From Pseudomonadota bacterium (GTDB taxonomy: Bacteria > Pseudomonadota > Gammaproteobacteria > Steroidobacterales > JBCBZW01), in contig JBCBZW010000050.1 in NCBI GenBank assembly GCA_039815145.1, forward strand, positions 1-33,658: a stretch of DNA of 33,658 nucleotides, read 5' to 3'. Each line of letters begins with the position of its first letter. Within the stretch, counting starts at the first letter, position 1. Under the pieces are notes generated by a model. That model was not told where the DNA came from, did no database searches, and saw only the letters and a list, made by a program, of their open reading frames with translations. A program made the translations under genes and the position numbers. This document shows positions 16,404 to 25,756 of this stretch, piece after piece.

Positions 16404-17366
16404 ATGTCCGACGCTTTCCCAGCCAACGTGTTCGCCGGCGGCCATCCGCAACGCGCCGTACACCGACGCAAGGACGATGGCTGGCTGCGCAGCGACAGCA
16501 CCGCGCGCGACGCCCTGTTCGTGCCCGTGTGCGATGACCACACGCTGATCGAGACCCAGCCGCAGCCCCGCGCACGCCTGCTGCGCTATACCGAAATCAC
16601 CACCTTGGAGCTGCATCGCGAGGAGTGGATCTTCCTCGGTGAATATCGCTCCCAGCACTATTTCGCTCTCGATTGCCCGAGCCACCTCGCCGACTCCCTG
16701 AGTGCCCTCGGCCGCCTCGAGTCCCTACGCCGCCACGCCACCTTGGTGGATCGCGAGGATGCGGGCTTGCTCGCCTACGCCCGGGCTATGGTGCTGTGGC
16801 ACCGAACCCACCGCTATTGCTCGCGTTGCGGCACATCCACCGAGAGCGCCGAGGGCGGCCACATGCGCCGCTGCACCAAACCCGCCTGCGGCGCGCGCCA
16901 GTTCCCGCGCCTCGACCCGGCCGTGATCGTGCTGGTGAGCCGGGGCGAGCGCTGTCTCCTCGGGCGCCAACCCAGCTGGCCGCCCGGTCGCTACTCCACC
17001 GTGGCCGGCTTCGTGGAACCGGGCGAGGGCCTGGAGGACGCCGTGCGCCGTGAAGTCGCCGAGGAGACCAACATCCAGGTCGCCAACGTGCGCTACCACT
17101 CGTCGCAGCCGTGGCCCTTCCCGTCCTCGCTCATGATCGGCTTCACCGCCGAGGCGACTAACACGGACATTCGTCTCAACGACGAAGAGCTGGAGGACGC
17201 GCGCTGGTTCGATCGCGGCGAGCTGCTGCAGCAGATGATCGCCATCCGCGCCGGGCGCACGATGGAGCTGTCGATCGCCTTCCGACTCATCGCACACTGG
17301 TACGACCAGGAGCAGCCCGGACGCCTGGTGGATGAGCTCGAACGCGCCCTGCGCGAGGCCGACTGA
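16404..17366 (+). CDS. nudC: NAD(+) diphosphatase NudC (Nudix hydrolase)
   Basis: Hydrolyses NAD(H) to NMN(H) and AMP and can remove NAD caps from RNA 5' ends. The 320-residue protein from ATG 16404 has the standard architecture. An N-terminal NUDIX-like domain is followed by a four-Cys zinc ribbon (Cys139, Cys142, Cys157, Cys162; YCSRCGT … RCTKPACGARQFPR). The Nudix box occupies about 202–224 (GFVEPGEGLEDAVRREVAEE, then TNI). The NudC-specific SQPWPFPSS is at 234–242 and distinguishes it from other Nudix enzymes. Upstream in-frame codons are open but not family-like, so the 16404 start is preferred. The NRDE gene starts three bases after its stop. Confidence 0.93.
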   Translation: MSDAFPANVFAGGHPQRAVHRRKDDGWLRSDSTARDALFVPVCDDHTLIETQPQPRARLLRYTEITTLELHREEWIFLGEYRSQHYFALDCPSHLADSLSALGRLESLRRHATLVDREDAGLLAYARAMVLWHRTHRYCSRCGTSTESAEGGHMRRCTKPACGARQFPRLDPAVIVLVSRGERCLLGRQPSWPPGRYSTVAGFVEPGEGLEDAVRREVAEETNIQVANVRYHSSQPWPFPSSLMIGFTAEATNTDIRLNDEELEDARWFDRGELLQQMIAIRAGRTMELSIAFRLIAHWYDQEQPGRLVDELERALREAD

Positions 17367-17369
17367 TCC

Positions 17370-18173
17370 ATGTGCCTACTCGCGATCGCCTGGCGCTGCC
17401 ACCCGCGCCACGACCTGGTGTTCGTCGGTAACCGGGACGAGTTCTACGAGCGGCCCACGCAGGCGGCCGCCTGGTGGCAGGCCGGCGAGCGGGCGATGTT
17501 CGGGGGGCGCGATCTGCTGGCCGGGGGCACCTGGCTGGGCATACGTCGGGACGGCGCCTTCGCCACGGTGACCAACGTACGTGAGCCAAACGCCCGCCGC
17601 GCAGGTGCCCGGTCGCGCGGTCACCTCATCACCTCCGTGCTGCGCGCCGAGGATGGGCTGAGCACGCTCGCCACGCTGCGCGATGACGGCGAGCACTACG
17701 CCCACTACAACCTGCTCGCGGGCACCTTCTCGCCCTCGCCGCGCCTGGCCTACCTGAACAACGTCGAAGGGGAGCTGCACCAGGACCTGCCCGCTGGTGT
17801 CTACGTACTGAGCAACCATCGCCTCGATACCCCCTGGCCCAAGGCCGAGCGCATCCGTCAGGCCGTTCAGCGCCTGGTGGATGAACCTTCCGCCGCGGGC
17901 GATGACCAAAGGCTGATCGACGCCCTCCTCACCATCATGAGCGACCGCCACGCCGCCCCTGACGACGCCTTGCCCGCCACCGGCCTGCCCCTCGACCGCG
18001 AGCGCGCCCTGTCCTCGCCCTTCATCGAGACCCAGGGCTATGGCACGCGGGCCACGACGGTGATCCTCGCCAGCGCCGGCGGTGACGCTCATTTCGTGGA
18101 GCAGAGCTTCGGCCCAGGCGGTCAGGTGGGCGAGCGGGTCGATGAGCGCTTCGCGCTGGACCCAAAGGCCTGA
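17370..18173 (+). CDS. NRDE (TANGO2-like) family protein
   Basis: A 267-residue protein of the NRDE/TANGO2 family, starting MCLLAIAW with the conserved Cys2 and carrying the defining NRDE at 21–24 (VGNRDEFYERPT). Other family features are GGRDLLAGGTWLGI, VTNVREP, YNLLAG, and LSNHRLDTPWPKAERI. The family resembles Ntn-hydrolase folds with Cys2 as a candidate nucleophile; human TANGO2 has been linked to lipid and heme handling, but the bacterial role is unclear. No signal peptide. It starts three bases after nudC, and its TGA overlaps the tamA ATG by one base, so it is translated with the TamAB genes. Confidence 0.88.
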   Translation: MCLLAIAWRCHPRHDLVFVGNRDEFYERPTQAAAWWQAGERAMFGGRDLLAGGTWLGIRRDGAFATVTNVREPNARRAGARSRGHLITSVLRAEDGLSTLATLRDDGEHYAHYNLLAGTFSPSPRLAYLNNVEGELHQDLPAGVYVLSNHRLDTPWPKAERIRQAVQRLVDEPSAAGDDQRLIDALLTIMSDRHAAPDDALPATGLPLDRERALSSPFIETQGYGTRATTVILASAGGDAHFVEQSFGPGGQVGERVDERFALDPKA

Positions 18174-19945
18174 TGGATCGGGTAGGTCACCCCGGCGGGC
18201 GGCTCAGGGCCGCCGCCAAGGCCGTCCTGCTCGTGATCTTCATCGCGACCGGTGCCGATGCGGACACGGTGTCCGTGAGCCTCTCGGGCGTCGAGGGCGA
18301 GGAAGAGAAGAACGTACGCGCCTACCTGAGCCTCGCCCGAGCCGACGATGACGATCGGCAACTGAACGCGCTCAACATCCGCACCTTGCACGGGCGAGCG
18401 CCCCAGCAGATCGCCGAGGCCCTACGCCCCTTCGGCTACTACGAACCCAAGATCAGCAGCACACTCGCCCCGCCGTCAGAGGCTGCCGACGCAGAGCCCT
18501 CGCCTTGGCGCGCGCGTTACGAAATCACCCTCGGCCGCGCCGTACGCCTGCGAACCGTCGACTTGCAGTTGCACGGGGAGGGTGCCGAGGATCCCCGACT
18601 CATCGGTAACGTGGCCGCGCTTCCCCTGCGCACGGGCGATCGTCTGTCCCACCCCACCTACGAGCAAAGCAAGGGCCAGCTGCTGGAGATCGCCCATGAG
18701 CTCGGCTACCGCGACGCCACCTTCACCACCGCCCGCCTCGAAGTGGATCCGGTGCGGGCTAAGGCCGATGTTCATCTCGTGTTCGATACGGGTATCGCCT
18801 ACCGCTTCGGAGAGCTGCAGATCGAGCAGGACGTGATCCGCGAGTCGCTCCTGCGTCGCTACGCCACCTTCGAGGCGGGAGAGCCCTACTCCACGCAAAC
18901 GCTGCTCGACTTCGAGTATCGCCTGTTCGACTCGGGCTACTTCGCCACCGTGATGCTCGAGCCCCTGGCGCCCGAGGGCGATGTCGTGCCCATCCGCCTC
19001 ACCGCCACGCCGGGCCCCCGGCGCGCGTGGAACCTGCGGGGTGGCTACGGCACGGACACAGGGCCGAGGATCGGCGCGGGCTTCGAGAGCCGTCGCTTGA
19101 ACAGCCGAGGTCACCGCTTGCGCGCCAACCTCGAGCTGTCCGTGCCCCAACAGGAGCTCGGGTCGGAGTACATCGTGCCCCTGAAGCGCCCGGCCAGCGA
19201 TGAGCGCAGCTATCAGCTGGGCCTCGCCAACCAGGAACTCGGCGACACGGACAGCCGGCGCGTCGAACTCGGCGTGCGCGAGACACGCCGCGACGGCCCC
19301 TGGCAACGGATCCGCTACCTGCGCTACCGCGCCGAGCGCAACATCACCGGCGATGAGGAAAGCACCGCGCAGCTGCTGGTGCCCGGCTACACCCTCGTGC
19401 GCGCGAAGAGCGACAACGTCACCTACCCCAGGCGCGGCACCTATCTGGAGGTAGACCTCCACGGCGGACTGGACGAAGCGCTGTCCGACACGAGTTTCCT
19501 GCAGCTACGCAGCGACCTGCGCCTTATTCACCCTGTAGGCGAACGAAACCGGTTACTACTGCGTGGCGAGTTGGGCGCGATCGTCGCCGATGACTTCGAC
19601 CAGCTGCCCGCCTCCGAGCGGTTCTTCGCTGGCGGGGACCGCAGCGTCCGCGGCTTCGCTCTGAACCAGCTCGGCCCGCGGGACGGGGAAGATCAGGTGG
19701 TGGGCGGTCGCTACCTGGTGGTGGCCAGCGCCGAATACGAGCAACGCATCGTGGGCCCGTGGGGCGTCGGCGTCTTCGTCGATGCAGGCAATGCCTTCGA
19801 CGACGCTATCGACCTCGAGGTGGCCGCTGGGTTCGGGCTGCGCTGGCTCTCACCGATCGGCATGGTGCGCTTCGATCTCGCCCAGCCGATCACCGACGGT
19901 GACGACGGTTGGCGTATCCACTTCACCTTCGGGCCAGAACTGTGA
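18173..19945 (+). CDS. tamA: Translocation and assembly module outer-membrane protein TamA
   Basis: Omp85-family outer-membrane barrel that works with TamB in assembly of outer-membrane proteins and envelope lipid homeostasis. The 590-residue protein has an N-terminal leader (about 10–30, AAAKAVLLVIFIATGADA) and POTRA repeats over about 30–270. These include a GRAPQQIAEALRPFGYYEP segment characteristic of the TamA first POTRA. A 16-strand barrel region follows from about 280 onward. The Omp85 lid-lock motif VRGF is at 492–495 (RSVRGFALNQLGPRD). The C-terminus IHFTFGPEL matches TamA endings. The start overlaps the preceding stop by one base, and the stop overlaps the tamB GTG start (GTGA), giving a coupled pair. 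Confidence 0.93.
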   Translation: MDRVGHPGGRLRAAAKAVLLVIFIATGADADTVSVSLSGVEGEEEKNVRAYLSLARADDDDRQLNALNIRTLHGRAPQQIAEALRPFGYYEPKISSTLAPPSEAADAEPSPWRARYEITLGRAVRLRTVDLQLHGEGAEDPRLIGNVAALPLRTGDRLSHPTYEQSKGQLLEIAHELGYRDATFTTARLEVDPVRAKADVHLVFDTGIAYRFGELQIEQDVIRESLLRRYATFEAGEPYSTQTLLDFEYRLFDSGYFATVMLEPLAPEGDVVPIRLTATPGPRRAWNLRGGYGTDTGPRIGAGFESRRLNSRGHRLRANLELSVPQQELGSEYIVPLKRPASDERSYQLGLANQELGDTDSRRVELGVRETRRDGPWQRIRYLRYRAERNITGDEESTAQLLVPGYTLVRAKSDNVTYPRRGTYLEVDLHGGLDEALSDTSFLQLRSDLRLIHPVGERNRLLLRGELGAIVADDFDQLPASERFFAGGDRSVRGFALNQLGPRDGEDQVVGGRYLVVASAEYEQRIVGPWGVGVFVDAGNAFDDAIDLEVAAGFGLRWLSPIGMVRFDLAQPITDGDDGWRIHFTFGPEL

Positions 19946-22900
19946 AGCGAACGCTTCGCTGGGTCGCCCTGGGCACCATCGCCATGTTGGTGGTCGTCGC
20001 CCTCGCGAGCACCCTCGCGCTGGTCACGCCCCTCGGCACTTGGGCCGTGAATCGCTTAGGTCTACCCGGAGCGTTGCCGAGCGGGGTAACGGTGGAAGGC
20101 TTGAGCGGGCGACTCGCGGGCGACCTGCAGCTGTCGCGCCTACGCGTGGTCGGCGATGGCTTCGCGGTGGAGGTCCGCGATGGCGAGGTCGAGTTCTCGC
20201 CCTGGGGATTACTGCTCCCACCACGGTCTCTTCGCATCGAGCGCATCGCCGCCGCGGAAGTGGTGGTGGAACAGACCCCGACGCAGGCAAGCAAACCACC
20301 TGCTCAGAGCGGCCCGATCCCCCTGGGCGCGCCCCAGCTGCCCATGTCCGTGCTGGTCGATGACGTCGATGTCGACCTGGTGGAGGTAAGCACCGCTAGC
20401 GGTTGGGCCGCGACGATCACCGCCCTTCGCGCCGCCGGGGCTTGGCGCCCGGAAGGCGCGTCGGTCGAAGGCTTGCGCTTTGCCGCGCAGGTACGCGCTC
20501 CCGAGGGTGACGGCGCCATCGCCAGCTTCGAAGCACGGGGCAAGGCCTTGTGGCCGAGCGACTCCGGCCAAGCCAGCGAAGCCCTCCTGACGCTGGCCGG
20601 AGAAACCGCGGGCTTGCCGGCGCTCGAGATCACCGCGGGCCTGCAGGGCGCCCTGGCGGGCCAGCCCACACTATCGCTGACCAGCGCCGCCCCGTTGGCC
20701 GCCGTGCTCGAGGGTCGCGTGCGTGGCCTTAAGAACCCCTCGACCATGGCGGGTGATGCACGCCTTACGCTACCCGAGGCGATCGACCTGGCGCTCTTAC
20801 ATGAGAAGCTGCCGCCGATCACGCTCACGGGAACGCTGGCGGCCGCCCTGGAGGATCAGACCTTGAGCGCCCAGCCCAGGCTCACCATCGGGCTCGAGGC
20901 GTTCGATGTCATCGCGCCCGATCGACGCACCGCCATGGTGGAAGGGTTAGTCACCGTCCGCACGGCTGGCACCGCGCCCGCTACCCTAGGGGTGGAGGAG
21001 TTAGCTGTTTCCCTAGGTAACCCCGAAGCGCCCTCCGGGCGGATCTCGGTGAAGGGCACCGCCACCGCCGAGCCCTCCGTAGACGCCAGCGTGCGCATCG
21101 ACGGTCTGGATCCGGCGTGGGTCGCCCCCCAGTGGAACGGTCGGCTGGAGGGCGATATCGCGCTGGTCGCCGCCCTGCAAGACGGCGCAGCGCTACCCAA
21201 CATCGAACTTCGCGAGTTCATCGTGCAGGGCGAGCTGCGCGAGCAACCGGTCGTCCTGCAGGGCAAGGGCAGCTTCAACGACGAGGGGCGCTTGACGATC
21301 GACGGACTGACCGGCCGCAGCGGCGAGGCAACCCTCGATGTCGACGGTGCCCTGACGCTACTGCCGAGCACGGGCTGGCTGCCCAGCGCCGCGACGCTCG
21401 AGGCGGCCTTGGAAGTCCCGGACCTCGAGGAAGTGATGCCCTACGGCTCAGGGAGTCTGTCGGGACAGGCGACGCTGCAAGGCGACCTCGACAACCCGGT
21501 GGTCGTGGCATCGGTGAGTGCCCAAGCGCTGGCCCTCGACGGCAACATCGCTCTAGATAGCGCAAGCGCGGACATCGATGTCCAAGGTCGCGACGCGCTC
21601 TCCGTCGACGTGAGCGCGCAACGCCTCCAGCTTGCCGGCACGTCCCTGGCACGGGTCACAGCAGGGGCCGAAGGCAGCCTCGACCAACACGAGCTAACGC
21701 TTTCGATCGTCAACCCTGAGGGCACGCTACGCACGGCGGTCAGCGCCGAGGCGGACATCGACGGCCGGCGCTGGGTCGGTACCCTGCGGGAGTTCTCCCT
21801 GAACGCCCTCGATCGAGAATGGCGCTTGGCCGCAGGCGGCGACCAATCACCCACCGCCGAACCGCCGCGTTTGCTCATCTCGACGCAGGAACAGTCGCTC
21901 TCGCCCCTGTGCGTCGCGGCGCCTCCCCATTCCGATCGCCTCTGCGTCAACGGCAAGGCCGAGGGCGAGGTCCTGGACGCTCAGCTGACCTTGGAGTCGG
22001 TGGCCCTGCAGCCCTGGACCAGCCTCCTGGCGCTACCTATCCGCATCGACGCCAGCCTGGCGGGAGACCTTCGCGCTCAGCGCACGGCGCAGGACGCGTT
22101 GCCCACGGTGGCTGGGGGCGTGCGCTTGTCACCCGGCGAACTCACCTTGAGCCCGATCGACCAGGAGGAAGTCGGCGAACGGGCCCTGCGCTGGGATCAA
22201 CTCTCGGTGGAGATCGACACGGTGGAGGAGAGCCTCATCGCAAGCGCCACGGCCGATCTCACCGACGCGGGACGCGTCGACGCGCAGGCTCGCTTGCCAC
22301 GCGCTCTCCTGGGGTCAGGGTTCGAGCCGTCGGCCCACGAGGTGGAAGCGTCCGTTCGCGGTGCCCTGGAGATCCCCGAGCGCCTGGCCGACGCCATCCC
22401 CGGGGTGACCGACCTCAGCGGTCGGGCCACAGTGGATCTTTCGGCCAACGGCGCACTCAATGCGCCTCGCCTGCTTGGCAGCGTCGAGGTGCGCGAGGTG
22501 GAGGCCGATATCGCCCAGGCCGGGCTGCATGTGCAAGACGGAGAGCTCACGCTGCGCGCCGAGGACAACACCCTGAGCGTCCGCGCTCGCGCGGGCACCG
22601 GCGAGGGCGTCTTGCAAACGCAAGCGACCTTCGAACGGGACGATACCGCGTGGCGCGGAGCGTTCTCCCTCGACGGCGAACGGGTGCTGTTGATGGACAC
22701 GCCCCAGGTACGCGCCTTCATCACCCCATCGCTGCGCGCCCGCGTCGATTCGGCGGCACAGACGATCGAACTCGACGGCTCCGTGCTGGTGCCCGAAGCG
22801 CGCCTACGGCCCATCGATCTTTCGAACGCCGTGCGGACATCGAACGATGAGGTCATCGTCGGCCAAGCGGCCGCCGAGACCGACGATGGCTGGCGCACCA

Positions 22901-23601
22901 GTGCGGACCTTACGCTCGCCCTAGGTGAGGATGTGAGCTATCGCGGGGGCGGCTTCACGGGTTTTCTGCGCGGCGAACTCGCCGTGCGTGAGCGACCGGG
23001 GGAAGTCACCACCGGCAACGGCGAACTCAGCGTCGCCGACGCCCGCTTCTCCGTCTTCGGCCAGACCCTGGAGGTCAACCGGGGCCGGGTGGTGTTCATC
23101 CGCTCGCCGCTCACCAATCCGGGGCTCGACGTGCAGGCCAGTCGCAGCGTCGACGACGTCACCGTGCGGGTGGACGTGCGCGGCACCCTGCGCGACCAGG
23201 TGATCACCGTCTCCTCCACCCCAGCGCTACCTCAGGCCGATGCCCTCTCCTACCTGGTCGTCGGCAAGCCCGTGAGCGAACTGCAGGGCGGCGGTGACTC
23301 GGAGCTCCTCGCGAGCGCGGCCCGCCAGGGGGGACTCGCCGGCGCCGACCTGCTGGCGCGCCGGGTCGGGCGCCGCATCGGCCTCGACGACTTCGGCGTG
23401 GAGCAGGAACAGGGCGGGGAGAACGCTCAGCTGGTGGTGGGCAAGTATCTGTCGCCACGGCTGTACGTGCGCTACGGCCTCGGCCTGTTCGAGACCCTGA
23501 ACACGTGGCTCCTGAGGTACGATCTCTCGCGGCGCTGGGCCGTAGAGACGCAGACCGGCGCGCAAAATTCCGTCGACGTGCTCTACTCCATCGAGAACTG
23601 A
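19942..23601 (+). CDS. tamB: Translocation and assembly module inner-membrane protein TamB
   Basis: AsmA/TamB-family bridge protein thought to span the periplasm as a lipid-conducting beta-groove, partnered with TamA. The frame is open from 19909, but the GTG at 19942 overlaps the tamA TGA as GTGA and gives an N-terminus of VKRTLRW followed at once by a signal anchor (about 8–28). This start is therefore preferred, giving 1,219 residues, a typical TamB length. The middle is a long series of beta-strand repeats of the form RLTLPEA… and GEARLDVDG…. The C-terminal DUF490 domain is evident: VVFIRSPLTNPGLDVQASR, LSYLVVGKPVSEL, RRIGLDDFGVEQEQ and VGKYLSPRLYVRYGLGLFE. Ends with VDVLYSIEN. Confidence 0.93.
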   Translation: MKRTLRWVALGTIAMLVVVALASTLALVTPLGTWAVNRLGLPGALPSGVTVEGLSGRLAGDLQLSRLRVVGDGFAVEVRDGEVEFSPWGLLLPPRSLRIERIAAAEVVVEQTPTQASKPPAQSGPIPLGAPQLPMSVLVDDVDVDLVEVSTASGWAATITALRAAGAWRPEGASVEGLRFAAQVRAPEGDGAIASFEARGKALWPSDSGQASEALLTLAGETAGLPALEITAGLQGALAGQPTLSLTSAAPLAAVLEGRVRGLKNPSTMAGDARLTLPEAIDLALLHEKLPPITLTGTLAAALEDQTLSAQPRLTIGLEAFDVIAPDRRTAMVEGLVTVRTAGTAPATLGVEELAVSLGNPEAPSGRISVKGTATAEPSVDASVRIDGLDPAWVAPQWNGRLEGDIALVAALQDGAALPNIELREFIVQGELREQPVVLQGKGSFNDEGRLTIDGLTGRSGEATLDVDGALTLLPSTGWLPSAATLEAALEVPDLEEVMPYGSGSLSGQATLQGDLDNPVVVASVSAQALALDGNIALDSASADIDVQGRDALSVDVSAQRLQLAGTSLARVTAGAEGSLDQHELTLSIVNPEGTLRTAVSAEADIDGRRWVGTLREFSLNALDREWRLAAGGDQSPTAEPPRLLISTQEQSLSPLCVAAPPHSDRLCVNGKAEGEVLDAQLTLESVALQPWTSLLALPIRIDASLAGDLRAQRTAQDALPTVAGGVRLSPGELTLSPIDQEEVGERALRWDQLSVEIDTVEESLIASATADLTDAGRVDAQARLPRALLGSGFEPSAHEVEASVRGALEIPERLADAIPGVTDLSGRATVDLSANGALNAPRLLGSVEVREVEADIAQAGLHVQDGELTLRAEDNTLSVRARAGTGEGVLQTQATFERDDTAWRGAFSLDGERVLLMDTPQVRAFITPSLRARVDSAAQTIELDGSVLVPEARLRPIDLSNAVRTSNDEVIVGQAAAETDDGWRTSADLTLALGEDVSYRGGGFTGFLRGELAVRERPGEVTTGNGELSVADARFSVFGQTLEVNRGRVVFIRSPLTNPGLDVQASRSVDDVTVRVDVRGTLRDQVITVSSTPALPQADALSYLVVGKPVSELQGGGDSELLASAARQGGLAGADLLARRVGRRIGLDDFGVEQEQGGENAQLVVGKYLSPRLYVRYGLGLFETLNTWLLRYDLSRRWAVETQTGAQNSVDVLYSIEN

Positions 23602-23617
23602 TCCCGGCGTCATTGGG

Positions 23618-23656
23618 CTCCCTGGGATCGGCGCGCGTCGCTCCTCGCCCAGGGAG
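23618..23656 (+). promoter_or_regulatory. Inverted repeat that would mask the ribosome-binding site of the S9 peptidase
   Basis: CTCCCTGGG (23618–23626) and CCCAGGGAG (23648–23656) are perfect nine-base complements separated by 21 bases. The right arm contains the AGGGAG Shine-Dalgarno of the peptidase gene, eight bases before its ATG at 23665. In RNA the hairpin would pair the Shine-Dalgarno. It could damp translation or act with tamB transcription ending; no T-tract follows, so it is not a classical terminator. Confidence 0.5.
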
Positions 23657-23664
23657 AGTTCGCC

Positions 23665-25734
23665 ATGACCCGCAACATCCACGCCGGATGGCACGCCTTC
23701 GCTGCCGCCACGCTCGTCCTCAGCAGCAGCCTCGCCTGCGCCGCACATCACGAGGGCCCACCGGTCTTCGATCGCATGGACGTGTTCGACCTCGAGTACG
23801 CCGCAGACCCCCAGGTCTCGCCCTTCGGCGACAAGGTGATCTACGTTCGCCGCGCCAACGACGTGATGCGCGATCGCACCGTCGGCAGCCTGTGGGTGAT
23901 CGACGTGGAGTCCGGCGCCCACCGCCCCCTGATCACGGACGAGGGCAGCGTGGCATCGCCGCGCTGGTCACCGGACGGTGAGCGCCTGGCCTACCTCGCC
24001 GGCAGCGACGCCGGGCCCGTGATCCGCGTGCGCTGGCTCGACAGCGGCGAGACCGCCAACGTCGCCACCCTGAAGCGCGGGCCGCAGGGCCTCACCTGGT
24101 CGCCGGACGGCCGCCACCTCGCCTTCGCCATGGACGTGGACGCCTCCACCAAGCCCCTGGCCGCGCCGCCGCCAGCCCCCAAGGGCGCCGAGTGGGCACC
24201 CGCCGCCAAGTACATCGATCACACCTACTACCGCGCCGACGGCGCCGGCATGCTGCAGCCGAGCTTCACCCACGTGTTCGTGGTGCCGGCGGACGGTGGC
24301 ACCCCGCACCAGCTCACCGACGGTGACTTCAACCACGGCGCGCCCGTCTTCACCCCGGACGGCAGCGCCGTACTGTTCTCCGCCGATCGCAGCGCCGACT
24401 GGGAGCAGGATCCGCAGGAGAGCGAGATCTGGCGCTTGAGCCTGAAGGGCGGCGCCCTCACCCAGCTCACCTCCGATCGCGACGGCCCGGACACGAGCCC
24501 ACGCCCCTCGCCGGACGGTCGCCAGATCGCCTACCTCGGCTTCGACGACAAGCGCCTCAGCAGCCAGCAGACCCGCCTGTACCTAATGAATGCGGACGGT
24601 AGCGATCCGCGCCCCTTGACGGACGACTTCGACCGCTCCGTCGGCAACATCCAATGGGGCGACGACGGCAACCTGTGGTTCCAGTTCGACGATCACGGCC
24701 GCACCCACGTGGCGGCGATTCGCCCGGACGGAAAAGACCGGCGGGTGGTCGCCGAAGATCTCGGCGGCACCACCCTCGGCCGCCCCTACACCAGCGGCGG
24801 CTTCTCCGTCGCGGGCGGCACCATCGCCTACACCAGCGGGAGCGGCGCCCTGCGCCCGGCGGACATCTACGTACGCCGCGGCGAGCGCGAGCAGCGCATG
24901 ACCATGCTCAACGAGGATCTTCTCGGCCATCGCGCCCTCGGCCGGGTGGAGCGCCTGACCTGGAAGTCGAGCGCCGATGAGCTGGAGATCGAGGGCTGGC
25001 TGGTCTACCCACCGCACTACGAGAAGGGCAAGACCTACCCCCTCATCCTCGAGATCCACGGCGGCCCTCACTCCGCCTACGGACCGGTATTTTCCGCGGA
25101 AGTACAGCTCTACGCAGCCGCCGGTCACTTCGTGCTCTACACCAATCCCCGCGGCAGCACGAGCTACGGCCAGGCCTTCGCCCAGGAGATCCACCACGCG
25201 TACCCGGGTGAGGACTACGACGACCTGATGTCCGGCGTAGACGCCGTCGTCGCCCGCGGCATGATCGATGAAGATCAGCTCTACGTGACCGGTGGCTCGG
25301 GCGGCGGCGTGCTGACGGCGTGGATCGTGGGCAAGACCGATCGCTTCCGCGCCGCCGTGGTGGCCAAGCCCGTAATCAACTGGCTCAGCTTTTCCCTCAC
25401 GGCAGACGGATACCCCTACTTCACCCGCTACTGGTTCGCCTCCATGCCCTGGGAAGATCCGGACAGCTATTGGGTACGTTCGCCGCTCTCGCTGGTGGGC
25501 AACGTGAAGACGCCGACCATGCTGCTCACCGGTGAGCAGGACTACCGCACGCCGATCTCCGAGAGCGAACAGTATTATCAGGCGCTGAAGTTACGCGGCG
25601 TGGACACGGCGATGGTGCGCATCCCGGGGGCCTCCCACGGCATCGCCCGCCGGCCTTCGCAGCTTATCGCCAAGGTGGACAACATCCTGGCGTGGTTCGA
25701 ACGGCACGCGCCGTCGAGCGAGGCGGCGCGCTGA
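23665..25734 (+). CDS. Exported S9 family (acylaminoacyl/dipeptidyl-peptidase-like) serine peptidase
   Basis: A 689-residue serine peptidase with a signal peptide (about 10–27, HAFAAATLVLSSSLACAA). An N-terminal beta-propeller (about 40–430) shows repeated WSPDGERLAYLAG, WSPDGRHLAFAM, FTPDGSAVLF and PSPDGRQIAYLG blades. A C-terminal alpha/beta hydrolase domain starts near 440. The catalytic triad is predicted as Ser545 (GGSGGG), Asp626 (GEQDYRTP) and His658 (GASHGIARRP). The DUF of substrate pairing (HGGPHSAYG oxyanion region) is typical for S9C peptidases. It probably trims short peptides in the periplasm. The Shine-Dalgarno AGGGAGA lies in a potential hairpin. The gene converges on the carboxylesterase, 22 bases away. 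Confidence 0.92.
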   Translation: MTRNIHAGWHAFAAATLVLSSSLACAAHHEGPPVFDRMDVFDLEYAADPQVSPFGDKVIYVRRANDVMRDRTVGSLWVIDVESGAHRPLITDEGSVASPRWSPDGERLAYLAGSDAGPVIRVRWLDSGETANVATLKRGPQGLTWSPDGRHLAFAMDVDASTKPLAAPPPAPKGAEWAPAAKYIDHTYYRADGAGMLQPSFTHVFVVPADGGTPHQLTDGDFNHGAPVFTPDGSAVLFSADRSADWEQDPQESEIWRLSLKGGALTQLTSDRDGPDTSPRPSPDGRQIAYLGFDDKRLSSQQTRLYLMNADGSDPRPLTDDFDRSVGNIQWGDDGNLWFQFDDHGRTHVAAIRPDGKDRRVVAEDLGGTTLGRPYTSGGFSVAGGTIAYTSGSGALRPADIYVRRGEREQRMTMLNEDLLGHRALGRVERLTWKSSADELEIEGWLVYPPHYEKGKTYPLILEIHGGPHSAYGPVFSAEVQLYAAAGHFVLYTNPRGSTSYGQAFAQEIHHAYPGEDYDDLMSGVDAVVARGMIDEDQLYVTGGSGGGVLTAWIVGKTDRFRAAVVAKPVINWLSFSLTADGYPYFTRYWFASMPWEDPDSYWVRSPLSLVGNVKTPTMLLTGEQDYRTPISESEQYYQALKLRGVDTAMVRIPGASHGIARRPSQLIAKVDNILAWFERHAPSSEAAR

Positions 25735-25756
25735 CCCTGGCGGGCCGGCGTCGGCC

